A DNA stretch of 41,430 bases, taken from positions 1-41,430 of the forward strand of contig CAMARK010000038.1 in assembly GCA_945860205.1 (NCBI GenBank), written 5' to 3'. Below the pieces are notes generated by a model. The model was not told the DNA's origin. It made no database searches and was given only the letters and a program-made list of their open reading frames with translations. The DNA is from Reyranella massiliensis 521 (lineage in GTDB: Bacteria > Pseudomonadota > Alphaproteobacteria > Reyranellales > Reyranellaceae). Positions 25,874 to 38,437 of the stretch are shown here, one piece after another (the first letter of the stretch is position 1; every line of letters starts with the position of its first letter). A program made the position numbers and the translations under genes.

Positions 25874-28800
25874 CTATCCGATCTCGGCCTGCGCCCGTTG
25901 CACTTCGACGGCCAGTGGCCCGAGGCTGTCCTGGCAGGCGGCGCGGTCGCCCGCCTTTGCGGTGCGTTCCAGCGTTCCCGCCGCCTCGCCCAGCGCCCGG
26001 GCGCCGACCGCCAGCGCGCTGCCCTTTAGGCGATGGGCGGCAGCGGCGAGGGCCGGCAGGTCGCCTGCCGTCATCGCCGCCTCGATGTCGCGGCGCGACT
26101 CGCCGGCGGTCGTGGAAAATTTGCGCAGCAGGTCGCGCCGTGCCGCCTCGTCGTCGGCGATCCACGGATCTAGCACGCTACGGTCGATCGCCGGCTTGGC
26201 CCCGGCGTCGCCGCGCAACCAGCGCTGCAGGGTGGCGCGCAGGCGATCGAGGCTGACCGGCTTGGACAGATAGCCATCCATGCCGGCGGCCCGGCAGCGC
26301 TCGTCCTCGCCCGCCAGCGCGTTGGCCGTGACCGCGACAATCGGCGTATGCGCCCGACGGTCGGCTGTCTCGAGCCGGCGGATCTCCGCCGTCATCTCGA
26401 AGCCGTCCATCTGCGGCATGTGGATGTCGGCGAAGACGATGTCGTAGGTGCCGCCGCGCCACGCCTGCAGGCCGGCCAGGCCGTCGGCCGCCGAGTCGGA
26501 GGCGACGCCCAGCGCACGAAGCTGGCGGACGAGCACGTCGCGGTTGATCGGATGGTCGTCGACCACCAGCACGCGGTTGCCGGCAAGGCTCGTCGATGCG
26601 GCCGCGGCTGTCGTCTCGGCCGGACTCCGGTCGAGGGGCAGGTCGGTCAGTGGCGAGTCGGCCGGGGCAGCCAGCAAGATGAGCGTCACGGTGAAGGTCG
26701 AGCCGGCGCCGGGGGAGCTCTCGGCCGCCACGTCGCCGCCCATGAGCTGGGCGAGGCGCCGTACGATCGACAGGCCAAGGCCGGTGCCGCCGAAGCGGCG
26801 TGTCGTCGAGCTGTCGGCCTGGGAGAAGGGCAGGAACAGCCTCTCCTGCTGCGCCTCGCTCATGCCGATGCCGGTGTCGCTCACCGACAGCACGACGCGC
26901 GTGCCGCCTTCGCCCAGCGGTTCGGTGCGGGCGCGGATCATGGCGCCGCCCCGGTCGGTGAACTTTAGCGCATTGCCCAGAAGATTGAACAGGATCTGGC
27001 GGACCCGCGTGGGATCGCCGACCAGCGCATCAGTCGAGCCCGGCGCCACGGCGGCCACCAGCGACAGGCCCTTGCGCTCGGCCTGCGGCCGGAAAGTGGC
27101 GATCGCGCCCTCGACCAGACCGGTCAGCGAGAACGGGGTCTCCTCGAGTTCGAGGGCGCCGGCCTCGATCTTGGAGAAGTCGAGCAGGTCGTCGATGATC
27201 CGCAGCAGCGCCTGCGCCGACTCGCGCATCGTGGCCACCGTGCGGGCCTGCGCCTCGTCGACACCCTCGGCCTCCAGCACCTCCATCATGCCGAGCACGC
27301 CGTTCATCGGCGTCCTGATCTCGTGGCTCATGGTAGCGAGGAAGGTCGACTTGGCCTGGTTGGCGGCCTCGGCGTCGGCCCGCGACTTCTCGGCGGCGAC
27401 TAGCGCCCGCTCCAGCTCGCGTTGGCGGCGGCGCTCCTCCGAGACGTCGCTGACCAGCACGACGGCGCGCCGGTCGGCTTCGTAGCGCATCGACACGCGC
27501 GCCCATTTCCCGGGACCGTAGACGAACAGCGCCGGCCGCCCCGCCTTGATCGTCGCGAGTTGACGATCGGCCCAGATCGCTGGGTCCTCGTTCGGCGGCG
27601 CTGCACCGGCCTTGCCGGCTTGCAGCATGGCGGCGTCGAGCTGGGTGCCCGGCGCGACGATACCCGGCAGGTGGTGCATGAAGCGCCGGTAGGCCTCGTT
27701 GCACAGGATCAACTTCTCGTCGCTATCGAGGAAAGCGATGCCGTCGTCCATCGCCTCCATGGCGAGCAGCAGCCGTTCGCGTGCCTCCGCCGCTTCGTCG
27801 CGCGCTGCCTCCAGTTCACTTTCGCGATCCTTGAGGTCGGTGATGTCGCGATACATCGCGAGCAGGCCGCCGTCCGACATGGGCAGGAAGTTGAACTCGA
27901 CGACTCGCCCGGACGCCGTGCGCCGCTCGTAGCGGTTGCCGCCCGGCTTCAGCATGGCCTGCGCCCGCGCCTCGACCAGCGCCTCCACTTCAGCTTCGTC
28001 GACGGCGGGCCCAAAGTCGCCTCGGCGCGCCTGGAATCGCAGAATGTCGCGGGCATACGCACCGGGATAGGCGACATCGGGCGTGAGGCGCTGGAAGTCC
28101 ATGACCTGGCGGTTGGTGATTCGCCAGCGGAAATCCTTGTCGAACAGCATGACGCCGTCGGTCATGTTGTCGACCATACTCTGCAGGGTGGTTCGCGCCG
28201 TCTCCAGATCGGCTTCGCGCATCTTGATATCGGTGATGTCGGGCAGCAGCGAGACCGTGCCGCCGTCGCTGGTCTTGCGATTGAGAAGCCGGGTCCACCG
28301 TCCGCCATGCGTCGGGATCTCGCGGTCGACGCGACCCGACCGGAACAGCGCCAGCGTGTCGGTGATCGCCTGAGCGTAATTGCCTTGCGCCGACAGCATG
28401 TGCCCGGCCTCGACATAGTCGCGGATGCCGTCTTCGAACTTCTCGCCGGGGGTGACCGCCCGCGGGATATCGCGCATGCGCCGGCGGTAGGCACTGTTGC
28501 AGACCACGAGACGCTCGTCGGCATCGAAGGCGGCGAACGGCTCGTCGAGGGATTCGATGGCGTCGACTAGTCGCCGGCGGGTGGTGTCGGCTTCGGCACG
28601 CGCCGCGTCGATGTCGGTGAGGTCGCGATGGACGGTGAGGACGCGCCCGCCGGGCAGCGGCCGGTAGGTCACCTCGACGGTGCGGCCGGTGACGGTGCGG
28701 CGGCGCTCGGCCGGCTGGCCGGGCGCGTCGAAGCGGGCGGCGCGGCTTGCGATCCAGCCTTCGAGGCCGCCCGGCAGCGCCTCGATCGGGCCGTAGTCGC

Positions 28801-29638
28801 CGCGCTGGGCGCGGAAGCGGACGATGTCGGCGAAGGTCGGCAGGGTCTTCAGCAACTCGTCCGGCATGTCGTGCAGCCGTGCCATCGCCTTGTTCTGGTA
28901 GAGCCAGCGGCCGTCGCTCTCGTAGAGCATCGCGCCGTCGCTCATGTTGTCGAGCACAGTGCGCATCGTGTCCTGGGCGAAGGCCACGTCGCGGTGCGCC
29001 TCGTCGAGGGTCTGCGACATGTCCGACGCGGCGAGGTCGCGCGCGATCTGCTCGCGCATGCGGCGGCGCTCGAAGTGCGCGAACAGGTTGATGATGACGA
29101 AGAAGCCGAAGGCGATCCCGGCCAACCCGATGGCCTGACGGCTGCCGTCGACCAGCACCAGCACGGCGCAGGTCGGCAACAGCGCCGCCGCCGCGACGAG
29201 TATAAAGGTGCGGCCATCGAGCCCGCGCGACGGCGACCAGCCGCCGATCAGGCAGAGCGCAAAGGTCCAGAGCGTGCGCTCCTGGTCGGCCGGCAGGGTG
29301 GCGAAGAAGCCGCCCATCAGGCCGTTGGCGAAGGTCGTGGGCACGGCGGTGACGGTGTAGAGCCAGCGCCAGCCCGACAGACTCGCGGCGCCGGGATCGC
29401 GCTTGTGCGCGACCTGCACGCGCCACGATCCCCAGACCGAGACGACGTAGATGACTGCCGGGACGAGGAACATCCAGAGCGGCGCGATTCCGGCATAGAG
29501 CGACGCCGCCACGGCCGCGAAAATCGGCAGGGCGACCAGCTTGGGCAGGATGGGAATCGCCACCAGCCGGTCGGTGACGATCTGCTCGACCCGCTTCGGG
29601 TCGATGCCGGCGATGTTCAACTGGTTCATGTCGATCAT
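25874..29638 (-). CDS. Hybrid sensor histidine kinase: membrane region, four PAS-like domains, HisKA, HATPase, REC, Hpt
   Basis: A 1254-residue hybrid kinase. Residues about 25-190 hold several membrane helices. Four PAS-like segments follow at about 222-347, 357-472, 482-602 and 622-737, each with a 'DGxxxxDxxxRLxxxN' pattern (e.g. [17 protein letters not shown]). HisKA has [18 protein letters not shown] with phospho-His772. HATPase motifs are [21 protein letters not shown] and [12 protein letters not shown] has [13 protein letters not shown] and acceptor Asp1071 in [11 protein letters not shown]. The Hpt domain has AHRLKGSA with His1202. This is a complete internal phosphorelay, so a separate output regulator is needed. 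ATG 29638 is chosen; ATG 29629 is an alternative. It is divergent from the Asn/Gly-rich protein. Confidence 0.95.
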   Translation of the reverse strand: MIDMNQLNIAGIDPKRVEQIVTDRLVAIPILPKLVALPIFAAVAASLYAGIAPLWMFLVPAVIYVVSVWGSWRVQVAHKRDPGAASLSGWRWLYTVTAVPTTFANGLMGGFFATLPADQERTLWTFALCLIGGWSPSRGLDGRTFILVAAAALLPTCAVLVLVDGSRQAIGLAGIAFGFFVIINLFAHFERRRMREQIARDLAASDMSQTLDEAHRDVAFAQDTMRTVLDNMSDGAMLYESDGRWLYQNKAMARLHDMPDELLKTLPTFADIVRFRAQRGDYGPIEALPGGLEGWIASRAARFDAPGQPAERRRTVTGRTVEVTYRPLPGGRVLTVHRDLTDIDAARAEADTTRRRLVDAIESLDEPFAAFDADERLVVCNSAYRRRMRDIPRAVTPGEKFEDGIRDYVEAGHMLSAQGNYAQAITDTLALFRSGRVDREIPTHGGRWTRLLNRKTSDGGTVSLLPDITDIKMREADLETARTTLQSMVDNMTDGVMLFDKDFRWRITNRQVMDFQRLTPDVAYPGAYARDILRFQARRGDFGPAVDEAEVEALVEARAQAMLKPGGNRYERRTASGRVVEFNFLPMSDGGLLAMYRDITDLKDRESELEAARDEAAEARERLLLAMEAMDDGIAFLDSDEKLILCNEAYRRFMHHLPGIVAPGTQLDAAMLQAGKAGAAPPNEDPAIWADRQLATIKAGRPALFVYGPGKWARVSMRYEADRRAVVLVSDVSEERRRQRELERALVAAEKSRADAEAANQAKSTFLATMSHEIRTPMNGVLGMMEVLEAEGVDEAQARTVATMRESAQALLRIIDDLLDFSKIEAGALELEETPFSLTGLVEGAIATFRPQAERKGLSLVAAVAPGSTDALVGDPTRVRQILFNLLGNALKFTDRGGAMIRARTEPLGEGGTRVVLSVSDTGIGMSEAQQERLFLPFSQADSSTTRRFGGTGLGLSIVRRLAQLMGGDVAAESSPGAGSTFTVTLILLAAPADSPLTDLPLDRSPAETTAAAASTSLAGNRVLVVDDHPINRDVLVRQLRALGVASDSAADGLAGLQAWRGGTYDIVFADIHMPQMDGFEMTAEIRRLETADRRAHTPIVAVTANALAGEDERCRAAGMDGYLSKPVSLDRLRATLQRWLRGDAGAKPAIDRSVLDPWIADDEAARRDLLRKFSTTAGESRRDIEAAMTAGDLPALAAAAHRLKGSALAVGARALGEAAGTLERTAKAGDRAACQDSLGPLAVEVQRAQAEIG

Positions 29639-29651
29639 GCTGTGAGCCCGA

Positions 29652-29754
29652 TGTATCGGCCGTGTGTCGCGGGCCCTGTGCTTTGTATCGTCGAAGTCGC
29701 GGGCAGGGCCCGACGATACACCGGCGACACGACCCGGCCCAATCCCGCGATACA
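29652..29754. promoter_or_regulatory. Cluster of four CGATACA/TGTATCG boxes in a divergent promoter region
   Basis: The 231-bp region between the kinase and the Asn/Gly-rich protein has TGTATCG at 29652 and 29684 and its complement CGATACA at 29714 and 29748. The middle two form a perfect 10-bp inverted repeat, TGTATCGTCG (29684-29693) and CGACGATACA (29711-29720). Extensions downstream of each box are G/C/A-rich (e.g. CGATACACACGGCACACC). The arrangement is that of operator sites for a regulator of both divergent genes. The regulator is unknown. Confidence 0.5.
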
Positions 29755-29869
29755 CACGGCACACCAAGGCGGGCGGCGCGACACCGCCACGACTTGGGAC
29801 ACGGGCATGATCCTCCCATCAGCGGACGGCACAACGCGGCCCGCCAAACCTCGAAACGGGAGACAGACA

Positions 29870-30226
29870 ATGTTCAAGACCATCATCACCTTCGCCGCCC
29901 TCGCCACCCTGGCGGCCACCGCCATCGCCCCAGCCTATGCCTACGTCTCCTTGAACGGCGGCGGCAACAACGGCGCCAACGAGAACGGCTGGAGCAACGG
30001 CGGCGGCGAGAACGGCGCCAACGAGAACGGCTGGACCAACGGCGGCACTGAGAACGGCGAGTTCATCAACGGCGGCGGCGCCAACGGCAGCGGGCCGAAC
30101 GGTAGCGGCCCGAACGGTAGCGGCCCGAACGGTGGCGGCACCAACGGCGGCAACACCAACGGCGCGGCGGGCGGTTCCTCGACGCTGTCGATCCTGGCGA
30201 TCGAACTGCCGCCCGAGACTCGCTAA
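29870..30226 (+). CDS. Secreted Asn/Gly-rich repeat protein
   Basis: A 118-residue protein with a signal peptide of about 24 residues (hydrophobic FAALATLAATAIA, cleavage near AYA). Residues about 28-103 are dominated by NG: two copies of GANENGW-(S/T)NGG, then ENGEFINGGGANG, three GPNGS-type units and GPNGGGTNGGNTNG. The last 15 residues are ordinary (STLSILAIELPPETR). GGGAGACAGACA precedes ATG 29870. No cysteine is present. I know no family; low-complexity exported proteins like this can be surface or matrix components. A strong terminator follows. It is divergent from the giant kinase with shared CGATACA boxes, so kinase-linked control is plausible. Confidence 0.78.
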   Translation: MFKTIITFAALATLAATAIAPAYAYVSLNGGGNNGANENGWSNGGGENGANENGWTNGGTENGEFINGGGANGSGPNGSGPNGSGPNGGGTNGGNTNGAAGGSSTLSILAIELPPETR

Positions 30227-30235
30227 TCGGTCCTT

Positions 30236-30271
30236 AACGGCCCGTCCTTCGCGACGGGCCGTTTCCTCTTT
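30236..30271 (+). terminator. Rho-independent terminator
   Basis: AACGGCCCGTC (30236-30246) pairs perfectly with GACGGGCCGTT (30253-30263) around CTTCGC. TTCCTCTTT follows. It ends the Asn/Gly-rich gene, 10 bp after its stop, and also lies in the leader of the next gene. Confidence 0.88.
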
Positions 30272-30285
30272 CAGGAGCACCCGCC

Positions 30286-31065
30286 ATGCACCGTACCATC
30301 CTCGCCGCTCTCACCTTGCTCTGCGCCGCTGCGGCGCCGGCCGCCGCCCAGCCGGCCCTCCAGTCGGCGCCTCGTGTGACGGTCGAGGGCACCGAGTTCG
30401 TGGCGGCGCTGCCCGACGGTCGCGTCCTGCGCAGCCGCGACCTCGTGGGGGCGACGCTCGATGCACGCTTTGCCGGCCGGCCGGTGCGGATCCGTATCGC
30501 GGCGGTCGAGCCCGATCCCAGGGACAGCAGCGGCACCGTCTGGCTGCATACGCTGGAAAAGACCGGTGCCGATGGCGCCTGGACCAACTTCTGCACGGCC
30601 GGTCCCGACGGCCGCCGCCAGGGCTTTCCCCTTGAGGGTGGTCCGGACGGTATTGAACTGAGCTGCACCGCAGGTGCGATCGCCAAATGCGCGCGCTTCG
30701 GCTACCGCCGCTGGACCGCGGCGGCCGACGGCACCGCGCTGGCCCCACTGCACCAGGCCTGCGTCCGGATGGTGCGCGGCGACTACGGCGGTGCCGACCG
30801 GCCGTGGACCAAGAACGGCATGCTGATCGACGTCTATGACGATCACGGCGTGCAGACGTCCGACAATTCCCCGGACGACGTTTTCGAGGCGGGGTGGAGC
30901 CCTGACGGCGCGGTCTGCGTCCATCACGTCCGTGTCAAGGAGAACACCACCCTGGCCGAATTGGAGGCGCTCTATCCGGCGCTGCGCGGCCGCACCGGTG
31001 AAGTCTGCACCGAGGCCTTCGCCCGCGCCCATGGCGCCGTAGTGTTCAACAGGTCCAGGCCCTGA
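30286..31065 (+). CDS. Secreted ADYC-domain-like protein
   Basis: A 259-residue exported protein with a signal peptide (LAALTLLCAAAAPAAAQP, cleavage near residue 22). The SD is AGGAGCACCCGCC. The region from about 100 to 250 has regularly placed cysteines and the pattern ACVRMVRGDYGG...TKNGMLIDVYDDHG, which resembles the ADYC domain of proteobacterial exported proteins, although the Cys of the name-giving motif is Gly here. WTNFCTAGPDGR and GEVCTEAF carry further conserved-looking cysteines. The function of the family is not known. It follows a strong terminator, so it needs its own promoter or read-through; the response regulator gene lies 49 bp downstream. Confidence 0.7.
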   Translation: MHRTILAALTLLCAAAAPAAAQPALQSAPRVTVEGTEFVAALPDGRVLRSRDLVGATLDARFAGRPVRIRIAAVEPDPRDSSGTVWLHTLEKTGADGAWTNFCTAGPDGRRQGFPLEGGPDGIELSCTAGAIAKCARFGYRRWTAAADGTALAPLHQACVRMVRGDYGGADRPWTKNGMLIDVYDDHGVQTSDNSPDDVFEAGWSPDGAVCVHHVRVKENTTLAELEALYPALRGRTGEVCTEAFARAHGAVVFNRSRP

Positions 31066-31114
31066 TCGTCACTTGCTTCGCTGCCGCCTGTGCTAGGCTG
31101 ACGGCGGGGGAGAG

Positions 31115-31822
31115 ATGGATAAGCGTCAGCATATCGTCGTGGTCGAGGACGAGCCGGCCCAGCGCCAGCTTCTGCTCGACTATCTGACCAAGCAGGGTTA
31201 CCGCGTCACCGGCTTCGAATCGGGCGTCGGCCTGCGCCGGATGGTCGAGCGCGAGCTGCCAGCGCTGGTGCTGCTCGACATCGGCCTGCCCGGCGAGGAC
31301 GGCTTCGCCATCGCCCGTTGGCTGCGCGAGAAGAGCGGCAAGGTCTGCATCATCATGGTGACGGCGGCGGGCGACACGGTCGACCGCGTGGTGGGCCTGG
31401 AAACCGGCGCCGACGACTACATCCCCAAGCCGTTCGATCCGCGCGAGCTCTTGGCCCGCATCAAGAGCGTGCTGCGCCGCGCCGGCGGCGCTGTGACGAC
31501 CGGCACGGGACCGCGCGTGCGCATGGGCCGGCGCGTCCTCGATCTCGACAAGCGCGTCCTGGTCGATGCCGATGGGACCGAGGAGGCGTTGGCCGCCAGC
31601 GAATTCGACCTGCTGAAGCTCTTCGCCGAGAACCCCAACCGGCCGCTGGCGCGCGACTGGCTGCTGGAGACGGTCGGCCATCGCGAGATGGAGGTGTTCG
31701 ACCGTGCCATCGATCTGCGGATCACCCGGCTCCGGCGCAAGATCGAGAAGGACGCGGCCCACCCCGAGGCGATCCGCACCGTGCGCGGCGTCGGCTACAT
31801 GTTCGTGCCGCCCAAGGATTAG
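31115..31822 (+). CDS. OmpR/PhoB-family response regulator
   Basis: A 235-residue two-component regulator. The receiver domain (about 5-118) has HIVVVEDEPAQ with the acidic pocket, phospho-acceptor Asp54 in LVLLDIGLPGEDGF, Thr in IIMVTAAG and Lys in YIPKPFDPRELL. The C-terminal winged helix (about 140-235) includes SEFDLLKLFAENPNRPL and RAIDLRITRLRRKIEKD, ending with TVRGVGYMF. It should bind DNA as a phosphorylation-driven dimer. No single-output kinase is adjacent; the hybrid kinase 1.5 kb away is a possible but unproven partner. The SD GGGGGAGAG precedes ATG. Confidence 0.96.
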   Translation: MDKRQHIVVVEDEPAQRQLLLDYLTKQGYRVTGFESGVGLRRMVERELPALVLLDIGLPGEDGFAIARWLREKSGKVCIIMVTAAGDTVDRVVGLETGADDYIPKPFDPRELLARIKSVLRRAGGAVTTGTGPRVRMGRRVLDLDKRVLVDADGTEEALAASEFDLLKLFAENPNRPLARDWLLETVGHREMEVFDRAIDLRITRLRRKIEKDAAHPEAIRTVRGVGYMFVPPKD

Positions 31823-31853
31823 TTGCCCTCCCAAATCCGTTAAAAACCAACGG

Positions 31854-31868
31854 GAACATAGCTAGAAC
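31854..31868 (+). promoter_or_regulatory. LexA (SOS) box of recA
   Basis: GAAC-ATAGCTA-GAAC is a direct repeat GAAC-N7-GAAC, the alphaproteobacterial LexA site (GTTC-N7-GTTC on the other strand). It lies 145 bp upstream of the recA ATG. A possible promoter downstream is TTGTCG (31912) and TACATT (31934) with a 16-bp spacer. Confidence 0.8.
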
Positions 31869-32012
31869 TTGTGTCAATAAGATAAATCAGAACAGTGGGT
31901 TAAATACCCTCTTGTCGGTTGGAACAAAAGAGGTACATTGGCGCTCTACCCGCTGCGGACTGATCCGCATTGCTGCTCCTGACAGGGGCGTGGGATACCG
32001 AGGAGAGAGCCA

Positions 32013-33095
<1,083 letters not shown>

Positions 33096-33162
33096 TCGTC
33101 TTCCTCTCTCTCTATCCGAAATTAAAGAGTCTTAGCGGCCCGATCCCTGTCTCGGGTCCCCC

Positions 33163-33205
33163 GGGCGGTGCTGTACACCCACGCGCAGCACCGCCCATTT
33201 TATTT
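33163..33205 (+). terminator. Rho-independent terminator of recA
   Basis: GGGCGGTGCTG (33163-33173) pairs perfectly over 11 bp with CAGCACCGCCC (33186-33196), followed by ATTTTATTT. It lies about 70 bp after the recA stop and just beyond the 3' end of the convergent YkgJ-type gene. Confidence 0.9.
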
Positions 33206-33907
33206 GCGGCCGATCCCTTTGAGGAAGCGCTGCACCCACTCAGGTCCCGTCCTTCGTACATCACTACGAGGACGGGTCGCGGCCCAGGTCATCAGGCCGG
33301 CCAGCGGGAACCAGTCCTCGCCATCGTCCTGCAAGCCGCGCGCGGCCATCGAAACCTTCGGCACGGCCACCGGCGTCACACCCTCTTGAGACGGGCCGGC
33401 GCAGAGTTCGGCGGGCGAGGTCACGAGATACTCGCGACACACCAGCGGTCGATCGGGATGGATCGAGCAGCTCTCGTCTTCGAGAAACGGGCAGGGGATG
33501 GCGAGCGCGAAGTAGGCCAGCGACAGCTCGCGGTCGCTGCGACCCGCACGGTTCGAGAGGCCGGCATCGTCGAGCATCGCCTGGGCGGTGGCGAAGCGGG
33601 CTTGCAGCCGGTCGCGCCGTTCCACGGCCATGGTCTCGACCAGCGCCAGCAATCGTTCACCCTCCGTGCGCGACACAGGCACGAGCTGGCGGCAGCAGGC
33701 GCCGCAGCCCTTGCGGCAGGAGATCGCCTCTCCGCTCTTCATGAGGCCGGCTTCGGCCGCCGCGACCACCGCGTTCACCAACGCCTGCAGTGCCGGCACG
33801 ACGTCGGTCGCGGGCACCGGGGCTGACGGCACGGTGATCGGATGGACGATCCTGAGATCGCCCACGGTGAGCCGGAGAGTGGCGGTAGAATGGGCCTCGG
33901 CGGCCAT
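33200..33907 (-). CDS. YkgJ-family cysteine-cluster protein
   Basis: A 235-residue cytosolic protein of the YkgJ/UPF0153 group, which binds zinc or an iron-sulfur cluster through conserved cysteines. The pattern is [12 protein letters not shown] (near 62-73), [20 protein letters not shown] with SIHPDRP as family hallmark, and a later Cys in SPAELCAG. The molecular role of the family is not settled. The start at 33907 (MAAEAHS) is uncertain: no good SD is visible, and a GTG at 33949 gives 14 more residues. It is divergent from alaS and converges with recA. Confidence 0.85.
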   Translation of the reverse strand: MAAEAHSTATLRLTVGDLRIVHPITVPSAPVPATDVVPALQALVNAVVAAAEAGLMKSGEAISCRKGCGACCRQLVPVSRTEGERLLALVETMAVERRDRLQARFATAQAMLDDAGLSNRAGRSDRELSLAYFALAIPCPFLEDESCSIHPDRPLVCREYLVTSPAELCAGPSQEGVTPVAVPKVSMAARGLQDDGEDWFPLAGLMTWAATRPRSDVRRTGPEWVQRFLKGIGRK

Positions 33908-33963
33908 TTCCGGACGGTTCCCTGTTCTGGACTTGGGCAGCAGCCGCACGCTACAAGGCCCGC

Positions 33964-36650
<2,687 letters not shown>

Positions 36651-36654
<4 letters not shown>

Positions 36655-36989
36655 AGAAGCTCGCGCTCCTGATGGCAGCAGCGCTGCTGCTGGGCGGTTG
36701 CGGGCAGAAGGGCCTGCCGAAGGATGACGCCCAGGCAGCCCAATATGCCAAGGACGAGCAGGCCTGCCGGACGCAGGTGGGCCAGACCGCCAAGAGCGAG
36801 CGCACCATCGAAGACCAGCGCCGCTCCACCTTCGACGGCGAGCGCGAGCGTTTCGGCCAGCAGGGCCTCTACACGACCATGGCCAACCAGGGCTACACCA
36901 ACAATTTCGACCGGCTGCTGGCCAGCTGCATGGAAAACCGCGGCTGGGCCCCCAAGAAGAGCTCAATCTTCCCCAAACTCAGCTGGTGA
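36651..36989 (+). CDS. Small lipoprotein of unknown function
   Basis: A 112-residue exported lipoprotein. The N-terminus [17 protein letters not shown] is a signal peptide with lipobox LLGGC; Cys17 would be lipidated. The next residue is Gly, which favours outer-membrane sorting. Two more cysteines (in EQACRTQ and [10 protein letters not shown]) could form a disulfide, and SCMENRGW is typical of small proteobacterial envelope lipoproteins. The start overlaps the alaS stop by 4 bp, so it is translationally coupled to alaS. The function is unknown. Confidence 0.85.
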
Positions 36990-37016
36990 TGAGGCTGTTG
37001 ACGGAGAAGGGCCCCG

Positions 37017-37940
37017 TTACGATCCGGCTCTGAGCTCGTCGAGACGGATCTCGGCCAGCGCCTTGAACTCGCCGGCGGGATATTTTTCCAGGTAGGCGGC
37101 GAGCGACGCCGGATTGTCGCTCTTGCGCACCGATTCCCAGAAAGACAGCTCGACCTCGCGGTCCTGCGGGTCGCGCATGCCGCCCTGGTCGGAGGCGAAT
37201 TCCTCGAGGCGGGTGTGCGCCAGCGCGGCGAAGGCGCCCTCGGGATATTGCTCGATGTAGGCCTCGTAGTCGGCGGGACGAACGCTCTCCTTGATCGACT
37301 CCCAGAACACGATCTCGACCGACTGCTGCTCGGCCGGTGTCGGCTCCGGGAGCGGCTGCTCGGCCGCCAGTTCGATCGTGGCCGGCGGTGGCTCGGCGTT
37401 GCTGCCGTCGGGAGCGGCGGGCAGCAGGCGGAAGACGCGGATCGGCTGGGCGATGTTCTTGACGGTCTGCTCGCCCAGGTCCTCGAAGCCGTAAGGCACC
37501 TTGTGCCTTATGTGGTCGCGGACGCCGCGCGAGATGCAGATGCCGCCCGGTTCGGCGAGCCCTTCCAGGCGGGCGGCGATGTTGACGCCGTCGCCAAAGA
37601 TGTCGCCGTCCTTCACCATGACGTCGCCGACGTTGATGCCGATGCGGAAGTGCATCTGCTTGTCGTCGGTCAGGGCCAGGTTGGCCTGCTCGAGGTCGCG
37701 TTGGATCTCGACGGCGCAGTCGACTGCGGCGAAGACGCTGGCGAACTCGGCCAGGATGCTGTCGCCGGCGGTACCGCAGATCCGACCAGCATGCTGGGAG
37801 ATCAGCGCATCGGTGATGGCGCGATGGGCCGACAGCGTCGCCAGAGTACCCTCCTCGTCGGTGCCCATCAGGCGGCTATAGCCCTCGATGTCGGCGGCGA
37901 GGATGGCGATCAGCTTGCGTTCGAGCGGCGGCGCTTCCAT
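37017..37940 (-). CDS. Class III adenylate/guanylate cyclase with C-terminal repeats
   Basis: A 307-residue soluble protein. Residues about 8-175 form a class III cyclase domain: LIAILAADIEGYSRLMG with the first metal-binding Asp, AGDSILAEFAS in the second metal region, RIGINVGDV, and FGDGVNIAARLEGLAEPGG with the transition-state Asn-Arg pair. A linker rich in Pro/Glu follows. Then come two related ~38-residue units, each with FWES(I/V)(K/R)(E/K)S, a Y(I/L)E(Q/K)YP(E/A)G core and a terminal (A/E)xxRL(E/D)E(F/L). Such units occur in alphaproteobacterial cyclases and caspase-like proteins and may bind partners. ATG 37940 is chosen; GTG 37955 is an alternative. Confidence 0.88.
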   Translation of the reverse strand: MEAPPLERKLIAILAADIEGYSRLMGTDEEGTLATLSAHRAITDALISQHAGRICGTAGDSILAEFASVFAAVDCAVEIQRDLEQANLALTDDKQMHFRIGINVGDVMVKDGDIFGDGVNIAARLEGLAEPGGICISRGVRDHIRHKVPYGFEDLGEQTVKNIAQPIRVFRLLPAAPDGSNAEPPPATIELAAEQPLPEPTPAEQQSVEIVFWESIKESVRPADYEAYIEQYPEGAFAALAHTRLEEFASDQGGMRDPQDREVELSFWESVRKSDNPASLAAYLEKYPAGEFKALAEIRLDELRAGS

Positions 37941-38040
37941 GTCGGACGTACTCACTAGAAAAAGAGCGTGAAATGGCGCTATTGCCGGCACAATCCTAAC
38001 GGCGCCGGGAGGGGGCCGGTTCCAGCTCTCGCCGGGATAA

Positions 38041-38364
38041 CTCCCTCCGGGCGATGCTCCGGCCACATCGTTCGGCTTCGGCGGCAATTTCCTCATCCGC
38101 TCGCGCGAGCTGTTCGCCGACGGCCGCTTCGTCGCCGTCTCCACTGCCGCTTCGGCAAGGTCGCGATCTACGTGATCGGCACCAGCCGCAGCACCGAGGC
38201 CACGATGATCCTGGCGGCGCCGCTCGACGGCCAGGTGGCGGGCTTCGTCCATGCCTCGTCGATGGACGGCATCGCGGGCTTCGACCCGAGGAAATTCCGA
38301 AGCCGCCACCTCGGGCGACGCGGCCGTCGACAAGATCAAGGCGTGGATCGCGGCCGGCCGGTAG
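38041..38364 (+). pseudogene. Decayed gene fragment spread over three frames
   Basis: Three adjoining pieces read as coding sequence but in different frames: SFGFGGNFLIRSRELFADGR (frame of 38053), then FGKVAIYVIGTSRSTEATM and LDGQVAGFVHASSMDGIAG (frame of 38151), then SEAATSGDAAVDKIKAWIAA with a TAG at 38362-38364 (frame of 38293). At least two frameshifts and a stop at 38038 upstream mean that no intact product is made. The family is not recognised. The rest of the 37941-38437 gap has no other gene; the terminator of the OmpA-like gene is at 38392. Confidence 0.6.
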
Positions 38365-38391
38365 TGTGGCAAGGAAAGTAGGGCGCATAAG

Positions 38392-38420
38392 AAAAAGGCG
38401 GCCTTTCGGCCGCCTTTTCC
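38392..38420 (-). terminator. Rho-independent terminator of the OmpA-like gene
   Basis: GGCGGCC (38397-38403) and GGCCGCC (38408-38414) form a 7-bp stem around TTTC. A-tract and T-tract flank it on both sides (AAAAA and TTTT), so it can work in both directions. On the minus strand it lies 18 bp after the stop at 38438. Confidence 0.85.
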
Positions 38421-38437
38421 CATTCAGATGAAGTCGC

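Noticed and set aside
28628..29869. A 5' extension of the Asn/Gly-rich protein gene by 414 codons
   Set aside because: The extension is antisense to the kinase gene; the real start at 29870 has a good SD and begins a clear signal peptide.
30236..30271. A CRISPR or repeat-array reading of the NG-coding repeats and hairpin near 30000-30270
   Set aside because: The repeats are in-frame codons of a short secreted protein without regular spacers, and the hairpin is a plain terminator.
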